From: Dyadobacter sp. SG02
Lineage (GTDB): Bacteria > Bacteroidota > Bacteroidia > Cytophagales > Spirosomataceae
NCBI RefSeq assembly: GCF_900109045.1
Contig: NZ_FNYL01000020.1
Location: forward strand, 1-64,000
Direction of reading: 5' to 3'
Length of the DNA stretch: 64,000 nucleotides
Position 1 is the stretch's first letter. Each line of letters begins with the position of its first letter. The notes below the pieces were generated by a model that was not told where the DNA came from, did not search any database, and saw only the letters and a program-made list of their open reading frames with translations. Shown one piece after another: positions 1-7,903 of this stretch. The translations under genes were made by a program, and so were the position numbers.

Positions 1-1636
1 GTGACTGTTGCACAACTCATGAGGATTAAACCCACTTGGATTTCTATGTTGCAAAACCCAGATTAAGGGGTTGGGAGGTGTTGGCTAAAACCTCGATTTT
101 GGTTAACTTCAGTACATGCAAGGAAAAAAGATTCAACAGGAACGTTTGTTCATCAACTTTCAGCTTTCAGAGTATGTCCCGGCTGATAATTTCTACCGCC
201 AGTTAAGCCAAATACTTGATCTTCGTTTCTTATACAAGAGCACGGCTGACTATTATGGAAGTGAAGGCCAAAAGAGTATCGATCCGGTCGTGTTTATGAA
301 ACTGATGCTAGTGGGATATCTTGAAAATCTTACCAGTGATAGGCGGATAATACGCACGTCGCGAATGCGGATGGATATTTTGTTCTTCCTGGGATATGAC
401 TTAGATGAAGAATTCCCCTGGCACTCAACGCTCAGTCGTACGCGCAAACTTTATGGAGAAGACCAGTTCATTACATTGTTTAAACAGGTGTTGAAGCTAT
501 GTGTAGACCATGGTTTGATCTCCGGAAAACGTCAGGCTATTGACAGTGCACTCGTGCGTGCAAATGCTTCTATCAGTAAGATGGTTGAAAAACAGGTCAT
601 GGCCGATGCCAACGTATACGTTCAGGAATTAGCTGACAACGTTGATAAAGATGTTGCAGCGCTGGAAAAGCCAATTTGCAACGATAAAACTACTGGGACT
701 AAAAGGGTTCCTGCATCAAATGAGAGCCACGTTAGCCCTTCGGATCCGGATGCGCGAATAACAATGAAGCCGGGAAAGCCAATGAACCTGTATTATCGCA
801 GCCAGGTCAGTGTTGATACAGCTAGCCATCTTATTACCTATATCGGTGCTTTTCCGGGTAATGCTGCTGACAATGTCAGCCTTCCCAAAATACTCGAAAA
901 AATTGTCGAGAATATGCAGGAGCATAATATTCAAGTCAACGAAATACTAGCAGATACTGGTTACAGCAGTGGAGATGCTATGCGGTCTCTGGCTGAGCAT
1001 AACATCGAAGGTTACATTCCCAATACTGCCAGTTACAAAAAAGACAGGCAAGAAGAGGGATTTACTTATGATATTGGGAATGACCGATATACCTGCAAAA
1101 AGGGAGTGCATGCCACATTTAGATGCTATGAAAAACTTGCTAAAAACAGGAAGCTCCAGAGAAAGATTTACCGAACCAATCCAGCAGACTGTATGAACTG
1201 CCCAATAAAAAGTACGTGTCTGAACTATATGGGGACGAGAAGGATCAAGCACTCACTTGATAAGCCATTGTACGATCAGATGTACCAAAGAATGAGCAGC
1301 GATAGAGCCAAGACCTATAAAAAGCTTCGTTCCAGCACTGTCGAGCCGGTAATTGGTTCACTAATCAATTATACTGGCATGGGTAGAATAAATGCAAAAG
1401 GCATTGAGCAGGCAAATAAATGTATGATTATGGCCGCCATCGCCTACAACTTGAAGAAATTGCTAAAATACAAGGCCGGGCTGTCGCCAAGCGCGACCGA
1501 TTCCACGAAAAAAAGCATAGATGAGATCATTTACTCCCACCTATGCTACTTTAGGTTGGCAAGAGCGGTTCTACTATCGATATCTTGAAAGGCAAGTCAA
1601 AGCTCAAATCAAGCAGTAGTGTTGTGCAACAGCCAC
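1..1636 (+). mobile_element. IS1182-family insertion sequence
   Basis: The 16 bases at 1-16 (gtgactgttgcacaac) and the reverse complement of 1621-1636 differ at only one position, so they are terminal inverted repeats. They enclose one transposase gene at 116-1588, which fits a complete IS1182-type element of about 1.64 kb. The left end lies exactly on the window edge, so one or two terminal bases and the left target duplication may lie outside and cannot be checked. The transposase frame is intact, so the element may still be active. Confidence 0.85.
116..1588 (+). CDS. IS1182-family transposase
   Basis: This 490-aa protein catalyses DNA cleavage and strand transfer of the surrounding insertion sequence. 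The N-terminal third resembles the DUF772 transposase region (FINFQLSEYVPADNFYRQL, then VGYLENLTSDRRI). The C-terminal part has a DDE-type catalytic core, with a likely first Asp in QAIDSALVRANAS, a second in ADTGYSS, and an Arg/Glu-rich end around SSTVEPVIGSL. A cysteine cluster (CMNCPIKSTC) in the last third is typical of IS1182 transposases. Length is normal and no frameshift is visible. The gene sits about 100 bp inside the left inverted repeat, as expected. Family assignment rests on recognised motifs rather than a search. Confidence 0.9.
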   Translation: MQGKKIQQERLFINFQLSEYVPADNFYRQLSQILDLRFLYKSTADYYGSEGQKSIDPVVFMKLMLVGYLENLTSDRRIIRTSRMRMDILFFLGYDLDEEFPWHSTLSRTRKLYGEDQFITLFKQVLKLCVDHGLISGKRQAIDSALVRANASISKMVEKQVMADANVYVQELADNVDKDVAALEKPICNDKTTGTKRVPASNESHVSPSDPDARITMKPGKPMNLYYRSQVSVDTASHLITYIGAFPGNAADNVSLPKILEKIVENMQEHNIQVNEILADTGYSSGDAMRSLAEHNIEGYIPNTASYKKDRQEEGFTYDIGNDRYTCKKGVHATFRCYEKLAKNRKLQRKIYRTNPADCMNCPIKSTCLNYMGTRRIKHSLDKPLYDQMYQRMSSDRAKTYKKLRSSTVEPVIGSLINYTGMGRINAKGIEQANKCMIMAAIAYNLKKLLKYKAGLSPSATDSTKKSIDEIIYSHLCYFRLARAVLLSIS

Positions 1637-1990
1637 AATTGTGAGAGGGGCTTGTAAGAAAAAATTTATTGACTCCTATGGGGATGAATCTTAGAGTTCG
1701 AGGTTAAGATCTGGCCCTTCATTTTGGTCTCAGTCTAACTAATCTATGACAAGAAGGTCGCTTTTGAGGTAAAAGAATCCTAATTGAGCAAAAAGCAGCA
1801 GGAAAAGCATCAAAAACAGCCCTTTTGCTCCAATCGGGCTTAAAGACTTAATTAGGACTATATTTCCCTTTAGTTCCCGAATTCAGATCTTTGGTGACCA
1901 TTTAAGGCTGAAACATGTTTGTCGGGCACGGAATCCAGCTGGTTCAGACATGGTGAAGATCAGGCGCAACCACCTGTCTTTCCGTGGTAG

Positions 1991-2046
1991 GCCAGATGTA
2001 CAATTGTATCACGCGGCCGGACCGCGGTGATACAATTGAATCTGGC
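1991..2046. repeat. Large imperfect palindrome
   Basis: Perfect 12-bp arms (caattgtatcac at 2001-2012 and its complement at 2027-2038) flank a GC-rich 14-base centre that can itself fold (gcgg/ccgc). Outside them gccagat at 1991-1997 pairs with atctggc at 2040-2046, leaving a small bulge. No T-run follows, so it does not look like an ordinary terminator. It could be a protein-binding palindrome or the end of a decayed mobile element. Confidence 0.6.
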
Positions 2047-2536
2047 TCTGCGAGGCGGCCCAACTCGGAACTCGTTCGGCTTGCTGATGGGAAATTAATT
2101 CTCAGGGAAAATTGAAAGTCTTGCCCCAACATGACAAGAGTAACAGATACTTAGTTCAAGAGTATGCTTTTGCAACATACAAACTGGCTCGTAGTTATCA
2201 CAAAACCCGACAAGATTTTAAGAAATTCCGGTTCGGTTATAAGAATGAATCGGAAAATGTCATCTGGGATTGCCGCCTAAAACGCAAAGGGTGAAGAACT
2301 CCTTTTGCGTGGAAAATATAAAAGGACTGGCAAGCCAAAGAAAACCGCTGACAAGCCCCCGACTATATTGGGGTGAAGAAAGCGCCATACTTCACATTGT
2401 AGCAATTTGAGCGACGCGCGAGATGTTGGATCCGGTTAGTTCGATAACCATCTCCTCTAAGCCACTACTGGCAAGGATCCATGACTCGAAAGAAAGTATG
2501 CTGACAGTCCTGAGCGACGAGCTTGCTTAGGAATGG

Positions 2537-2707
2537 ATGATGGATGACTTGACAGAAAACACAACAGCGGAAATTCTAGTGTATCTGTTTTTTCTCGATG
2601 ATATGGAACCCTGCATCGAAGAAAACGAAGTTTTAGAATCCGTAGACCCAGCCACCTCGTTTATGTATGATTATTTGCTTGAATCGGATACCCTAGCACT
2701 TCAGTAA
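2537..2707 (+). CDS. Small acidic hypothetical protein
   Basis: A 56-codon frame starting ATG ATG encodes a strongly acidic peptide (MMDDLTENTTAEILVYLFFL, then many Asp and Glu and almost no basic residues). I do not recognise a family. Low basic content is seen in DNA-mimic anti-restriction and anti-defence proteins, but nothing specific supports that here. It stands alone between the palindrome and the next gene. It may be a chance frame in decayed DNA. Confidence 0.25.
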   Translation: MMDDLTENTTAEILVYLFFLDDMEPCIEENEVLESVDPATSFMYDYLLESDTLALQ

Positions 2708-2972
2708 TACCACATTTTTACCCTTATTATCGACGGCATCTTAGACAGGAATCTGTCGGTTCGATAGGCCTCCTGTCTTTCGAGATAGCTCTTTCATATT
2801 ACCTGACCCATCGCAAGGCAGCAACTAACATTAGTTTTACTATCCATTATTGAGTAGTTTGAAAGCTGTTAGAGGTTTATAATATTCCACGTCTTGTCAA
2901 GCCATTCACACTGAGAAATCACTTTTCCACATTGAATTTTCTACTAACCTTTCCCTCAATAGCACCCCAGTT

Positions 2973-4649
2973 ATGGAAATCGAAGACCTTAGAAACGAAA
3001 TATCTAATCAAATAAGGGAACAACAAAAGAACACTCCATCACCAAAAGCCATTGAGATAGTCCTGAAATCCCTGCCATTAGTAAAAGTCGATCTATCCTT
3101 AATCCTATGGCAACAGATTGGCCAGGAAAAAATCGAATTTGATAACGAAGGCAAACCACTCACAACCATATATCTAATTATCCAAGCTGATTTTGAAGAG
3201 ATTCAGGTTGATGACAGATTGAAATGCTTTATGGTGCTTGAAAATGTCAAAGGAAATACTTTAACTATCGGGGATCCTAGCTATGGTTTTCATGAAAAAA
3301 AAATTAACCTTGACCTGCATATCAATGGAGGCGAAATTGCAAATGTTAAAATTTCGATACCTTTGAATCGTGTTACCGTCAATAGCACCTACTGTGCATT
3401 ATTTGATATCACGTTTCTAGTCCCGACTCAATCAATCCACAAGCTTTACATCAGAGCAAACATAAAAAAAATAAGTTTCAAATTTGCACAAATAGATTCT
3501 GCCGAAATTTACAATGAAGGGGAAAAAGATTCACAAAATGTCATTGACCTATACTTGCTGCAGTGTGAAATACCAATTTTTTCTTATCAAACACATCATT
3601 CACTAACTCTCAACTGTTTCAGGTCGACCTTCTCAAAAAGGTTTTTTCTATTGAGTAAAGGAAATGCTGGGGATACCAAAATTGTCCATAACAGATTCGG
3701 AGAACTAATAATTAAGCTGGAATCCCAATCGGCCGGGATAATTGTTCTGAACAAAAATGATATCAAAATGTTAAACCTAAGTGGGCAGGCTGAAAGGGTA
3801 ATAACTTCAATGAAAGGGCTGGAATTGAGAGATATGTCTCTCAGTAAAGACTTTATAGGCAAAGTTGAAAATTTGGAAATAGTGGATGGAATTGTTATGT
3901 CCCAGTTTATCAATCGAGGCGAAATGTCTTTTCATGCCGTCGACACACAAAAGTGTCCATTGGTAATTGAGGATTCTATTCTTGGAAAAACGTTATTTGT
4001 TAACTGCACGATACCAGAATCAATCAGATTCAGCAATTCCAGCATTTTCGAAACTCAGTTCTTTAACTCGGCAACGCCAATGATAGTGGAAAGTATCGAT
4101 GGTTTAGATCCAGCTACTCTAACTAATAATCAAAGTGATGCCTTCCGGCAGCTTAAAATCGCGGCAAATAAGGAAGGCAATCGAGAGCTAGCAAATTACT
4201 ACCGATCAAAGGAGCTAACAGCTCACTACAAAGGAACTTCCTTTTTGAAGCGCCCAGCAGAGAAAATCTCGCTTTTCTTAAACTTCTCAAATAATCATGG
4301 AATGAGCTGGTTGAAACCCTTGATGCTAATTTTTATTATTATTGGCCCGCTAATGTATGGGTGGTTTCTCAGCACTCTAAGCTATGAGTTAGACTTTTCT
4401 TCATCTTCTTCTTGGTCTGCTGCCGGTCAACTTTGGAGTCACTACCTCGAATTTATCATTCCTGGGTATTTATACCCATCAAAAACTAAATTCATTTTTT
4501 TGGGGGAGGTTTTGGGTCTTGAAGATTTTGACATTTCTGTGCTTAGCCTTTACTCTCGTTGCCTCATCTATTTGAACGACATTGTAGTCATGCCATATTT
4601 GATCATCCAAATGATCACGGCGTTTCGTAGACATGTAAAAAGCGAGTGA
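2973..4649 (+). CDS. Hypothetical membrane-anchored protein with beta-repeat body
   Basis: This 558-aa product has no signal peptide. Residues about 1-380 are rich in short alternating hydrophobic strands, as in beta-helix or pentapeptide-like proteins. A stretch near 385-415 (DAFRQLKIAANKEGNRELAN, then YYRSKELTAHYKG) resembles the linker found before the ion-channel-like tail of many pentapeptide-repeat membrane proteins. A hydrophobic segment follows at about 448-470, and a second lies near the C-terminus. The protein is therefore probably a cytoplasmic sensor or scaffold domain tethered to the inner membrane by a two-helix, channel-like tail. It lies next to HEPN/Abi-type genes on the opposite strand. 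No catalytic motif was seen and the function is unknown. Confidence 0.7.
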   Translation: MEIEDLRNEISNQIREQQKNTPSPKAIEIVLKSLPLVKVDLSLILWQQIGQEKIEFDNEGKPLTTIYLIIQADFEEIQVDDRLKCFMVLENVKGNTLTIGDPSYGFHEKKINLDLHINGGEIANVKISIPLNRVTVNSTYCALFDITFLVPTQSIHKLYIRANIKKISFKFAQIDSAEIYNEGEKDSQNVIDLYLLQCEIPIFSYQTHHSLTLNCFRSTFSKRFFLLSKGNAGDTKIVHNRFGELIIKLESQSAGIIVLNKNDIKMLNLSGQAERVITSMKGLELRDMSLSKDFIGKVENLEIVDGIVMSQFINRGEMSFHAVDTQKCPLVIEDSILGKTLFVNCTIPESIRFSNSSIFETQFFNSATPMIVESIDGLDPATLTNNQSDAFRQLKIAANKEGNRELANYYRSKELTAHYKGTSFLKRPAEKISLFLNFSNNHGMSWLKPLMLIFIIIGPLMYGWFLSTLSYELDFSSSSSWSAAGQLWSHYLEFIIPGYLYPSKTKFIFLGEVLGLEDFDISVLSLYSRCLIYLNDIVVMPYLIIQMITAFRRHVKSE

Positions 4650-4892
4650 AGATTAACTAGTAAGGTTTCCTATAAAATGGTGATCAACAGCGAGCCATTA
4701 TAACCTTGGTTCTCCCGATTTATGTATATTGCACGCGTCCATAAAGAAAAAAAATTGGCGTAAACTGGAAATTAAATTCATTATCAAGGCTTTTGGAGAT
4801 GTTTGTTCTCCTCACGAGAAAGGTGTTGAAAGATGGTAGTCTTTTTACTCGGTCAAAGCGATATCAACGGTCGATGGCAGGCATTTGTTATC

Positions 4893-5693
4893 CTATTTGT
4901 ACCCCGTCTTCAAGGTAACATCCAACTTATTGTGGATGATAGTCGCTACAACCAATACCTCCGTCATCTCACTAGCCTGAGTATCTTCCAATATTTTTGC
5001 ATTATGGGCCTTGGGGTTTCTATACATGCTAAAAAATCCCTTGCAAAAATTGCCAAAACCTTTATGTTCACTTTCGTCACTTTGTGTCGTCAAGGTGTTG
5101 AAAGCAAGCATCGGTCTTTTGTCTTTACCCAATCCAAAGCAGTCATCAACGAGCTCCGAACCATCCGAGAAATATCCACTCAATTCTCTGAGCCGCTCGG
5201 CAACACTCTTTGTAATCTCTAAAATTGCGTGAAAATAATTTTCCTTTAACCACTCTTCTTCACAGTAAGGAAGAATATTGGGGTGAATGCCAATTCCATG
5301 AACCTTTTCTTTGATTTTCTGAGATCGTCTTTTTGCTTCTGAAATCGTTCTAGCTTTATCTACTCTCTTGGGTTGCCCACTTTTGTCAATTTCAATCCCC
5401 TCATATACCAGTTTTTCGTTGATTGCCGTCCTGTCACGCTCAAAAGAAGCTTCATCACTGTATCTCTTTGGATTTAGAATTCGAGCCACAAAAGCCAAAA
5501 CATTATTTCCACATTTGTCCTGCAGTTGTCTTTCTTTCAACGAGTAGTAAATCCGATCATTTTTGTTGCTGCCTTGGCTCGCTTCCGCAATTAAGGAACT
5601 GGACAATTGTTCTGTGATTTGGCTATGGGTGAGAATAGCCGAGATGATACCAGAAAGGTTTCTCAGAGTGATATCGTCAAATGAATCAGTCAT
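4893..5693 (-). CDS. TIGR02391 (Ymh-type) HEPN-like protein
   Basis: This 266-aa protein has the C-terminal layout of the TIGR02391/Hypoth_Ymh family. A helical region (NYFHAILEITKSVAERLREL) is followed by the hallmark GFFSMYRNPKAHN. The R225-N-P-K-A-H230 string fits the Rx4-6H active-site motif of HEPN ribonucleases. Family members commonly sit in defence islands or mobile elements and are suspected RNase effectors; activity here is inference. The N-terminal half, with RVDKARTISEAKRRSQKIKE, probably recognises a partner or target. It lies 162 bp downstream of an Abi_C gene on the same strand, so the two may be co-transcribed. Confidence 0.75.
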   Translation of the reverse strand: MTDSFDDITLRNLSGIISAILTHSQITEQLSSSLIAEASQGSNKNDRIYYSLKERQLQDKCGNNVLAFVARILNPKRYSDEASFERDRTAINEKLVYEGIEIDKSGQPKRVDKARTISEAKRRSQKIKEKVHGIGIHPNILPYCEEEWLKENYFHAILEITKSVAERLRELSGYFSDGSELVDDCFGLGKDKRPMLAFNTLTTQSDESEHKGFGNFCKGFFSMYRNPKAHNAKILEDTQASEMTEVLVVATIIHNKLDVTLKTGYK

Positions 5694-5855
5694 AATTATC
5701 TATTAATAATCCGACGGTGAAGATTAATTACGCTCTTCCGGTTCTTATTCAGAAATAGTCTCTACGGAATAAGATCCAAAACAAGCGGTTCCTTTATTCA
5801 GCGCACCGTTTGTCGCATACTGACAATGTCGACACAATCAGCGGCTTAGTCGCTT

Positions 5856-6785
5856 TCATACAGCTTCTGTCTCAATAATTTCTGCAAACTCACCGTTGGT
5901 TGACAGATAGAAGATTGCTATCTCCGATACAACACCAACAATTAATTTGGCGTATTTAGGTTCGATTACGACGAAGTTTGCATCTTTTCCATGACCAGTA
6001 CCAAAGTCGTTTCTCAATTCAGAGACACCTTGAACAATTGAGGCTATTCCGCCAAGTACTTGTCTGATTGCCCTCTCTGCTTTTTCAGGATCGCTAGCTC
6101 CTTTCGGTTTAAAATCGAGTGCTGAAGTAGTTGCCTTAATTAGTTGCGGCAATGTCCATTCCGGCTTCAAGTGTTCTCCTCTGTGATTTAAAATAGATTT
6201 GCAAACTGTTTCTAGGAGCTCTTTCGCCGTCCCAATAGCCAAGTCTGTGTCGTTATGAATGGCGTTTGTCATAACGTTGATTTTGCCATTGACGTAATTC
6301 GTGTCCAGGTACTTTTTTATTTCGATCTTCTTAGCATCGGTATATGCTTGATCTATAAGTTTTTGTCGTCCGGCAAATACTGGTACTCCTGAGATCAAAT
6401 CCTTCTGAACAACCTCAAACTCATCTATCGCTAAACACCTGTTATAGAGGCTAATCAGCTCATTTGTTTCTGTGACTTTTTCTCTAATGCGTGGGTGGAC
6501 GCTTAGGGAAAGAAATTTCAAATATATTTCGTCCTCACAATGCAAAAAATTGATTCGCGGGTCTGTGTAAATCCAGTCGTCCTCCCAATCGTTGTTATTG
6601 ACAGTGTGTTGGTAAATATCGTCGTAGGCGTTGGTGTATCTACGGTCTCTTGAAGGTAGTTTCTTTAGATCAAATATCCGCCCCAAAAAATCCGGTTCGC
6701 TGAGGCGTCCTGAATAACAGATTTTGCGGATGCTCATCTCATCGGCAATCTTTTGCCTTGTGATGTCACTGATACGGTTCATCAT
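5856..6785 (-). CDS. Abortive infection (Abi_C-domain) protein
   Basis: The C-terminal 130 residues of this 309-aa protein match the Abi_C family. They include IHNDTDLAIGTAKELLETVC, a conserved LPQLIKAT region, IRQVLGGIASIVQGVSELRN and a final helical pair. R258 and H265 in SELRNDFGTGHGKD give the Rx6H HEPN signature, so this is a probable ribonuclease of an abortive-infection system. The N-terminal 165 residues are less conserved and may sense infection. Start ATG at 6785 follows an AT-rich gap. The neighbouring TIGR02391 gene downstream suggests a two-gene HEPN locus. No antitoxin gene is evident beside it. Confidence 0.8.
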   Translation of the reverse strand: MMNRISDITRQKIADEMSIRKICYSGRLSEPDFLGRIFDLKKLPSRDRRYTNAYDDIYQHTVNNNDWEDDWIYTDPRINFLHCEDEIYLKFLSLSVHPRIREKVTETNELISLYNRCLAIDEFEVVQKDLISGVPVFAGRQKLIDQAYTDAKKIEIKKYLDTNYVNGKINVMTNAIHNDTDLAIGTAKELLETVCKSILNHRGEHLKPEWTLPQLIKATTSALDFKPKGASDPEKAERAIRQVLGGIASIVQGVSELRNDFGTGHGKDANFVVIEPKYAKLIVGVVSEIAIFYLSTNGEFAEIIETEAV

Positions 6786-6968
6786 TAATCCTGTTAGGGT
6801 TTTGCTGCAATGTTAATTTTTAAGTTACTTATAATATTCAGCGTTCGCCACAAATCATAATGACTGCTTCAATTTGGATAGTGGTTTTTATTCTAAGTTC
6901 GAATTGGACGGTTATAATGGTATCAATTTCCCGTCATAACCCGAAAATCGCTGCCGACAGGCGACTTA

Positions 6969-7157
6969 ATGTCTGAATGGCCATCCATCAATCGGTTCTT
7001 AGCTCTGGACGATGCTAGAGACAAAAATCAAAGACTTTCGATGGATTACAACCATTTCAGGGCAAACAATGTACTGAATGGTTTAGCCCCAAAAGAATTT
7101 TTTAGTCGCGCCAAGAAATATTTGTACACATACCTTCAACCAATTGAAAACCAGTGA
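6969..7157 (+). pseudogene. IS3-family transposase C-terminal fragment
   Basis: The 62-codon frame reads like the end of an IS407-type IS3 OrfB integrase. LALDDARDKNQRLSMDYNHF, then RANNVLNGLAPKEFF, parallels the usual LEDARxKIExWRxDYNxxRPHxxLxxLTPxEF ending. The DDE catalytic region and the inverted repeats are absent, so this is a dead remnant. It indicates that another insertion sequence once occupied the gap between the HEPN genes at 5.9-6.8 kb and 7.3-7.75 kb. Confidence 0.65.
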
Positions 7158-7331
7158 TTAATCCTGTTTTTGTACAGTTGCAAAACATCAATCCAGTCCA
7201 CTTCATAAGACGAAGGTTGTCACGTTGCATCATCGATTCAGCTGCATCCGCTCCCATAAAAAAGAAACCGATGGTGCTCACCTCCCCAAGTACTTTCGTT
7301 AATGCGATCGGAGCTTCTACATGAAGTTATT

Positions 7332-7751
7332 TTAGACAAGTTTTGAGACAGCCTTCGAATCTTCGTCCGAAATTTTTTCAACAATTGTTATCGAGTTCTC
7401 ATTCATCTTCTGAGGTACTTTGATAAAAGACTCCCAGTCGAGATTCTCTGAAATCGACGCGGCTTTGAAAAACATAAAAGCCAAAGAGACTATGAACTCG
7501 AGCGATTTTTTCAGGTCTTCATAACTGATGGTGATTTGACTGCCCCCATCACAATCATACGAGCTTGGGAAAAGCCAGTCAAAGAGCCAGGCATGCTGCT
7601 TGGTAAGTCTAACTTTCGAAACTTCTATTCTTCCCTGCTGATGTGTGATTGCATGACGAACCTCTGAAAGGACAATCCACGCAACTTTCAGGTCCACGGA
7701 AAGGGAAAAGCACTTTTGTTTTGAATTTGGCTTCAAACAAAGCTCGGACAA
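7332..7751 (-). CDS. HEPN-like hypothetical protein, probably 5' truncated
   Basis: The open frame encodes 139 aa from a TTG start at 7751 and stays open about 18 codons further upstream to a stop, with no ATG. VLSEVRHAITHQQGRI contains R32-x4-H37, the core of a HEPN motif, placed unusually close to the N-terminus. The upstream helices of a HEPN domain are missing, which suggests loss of the 5' end, perhaps by the IS3 insertion whose remnant lies just beyond 7157. The C-terminal part has an amphipathic helix and no known motif. Treat it as a decayed defence gene unless a longer homologue shows otherwise. Confidence 0.45.
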   Translation of the reverse strand: MSELCLKPNSKQKCFSLSVDLKVAWIVLSEVRHAITHQQGRIEVSKVRLTKQHAWLFDWLFPSSYDCDGGSQITISYEDLKKSLEFIVSLAFMFFKAASISENLDWESFIKVPQKMNENSITIVEKISDEDSKAVSKLV

Positions 7752-7903
7752 AATTATGTCAAAAAGCTCGCCACCAGATGGAAGTGTAGCGCATTTGCTA
7801 ATACGTTAATTACCAATTTATTAATCAAATGCACCTATGGTCATCGTATTTCTGAAAATCAACACCAACTGAAGAGGCTCACATCGTGGGTAAGCCAACA
7901 GCC

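Larger units (their letters stand above)
1637..2972. other. Largely non-coding stretch after the IS
   Basis: This 1.3-kb stretch separates the IS from the next convincing gene. It holds a large imperfect palindrome (1991-2046) and a short acidic reading frame (2537-2707). A weak 60-codon frame at 2112-2294 has a TTG start and a basic, aromatic-rich product that I do not recognise. Numerous stops in all frames suggest decayed sequence. Confidence 0.5.

Noticed and set aside
2112..2294. 60-codon TTG-initiated frame
   Set aside because: No recognised family and located in decayed DNA; only mentioned in the gap description.
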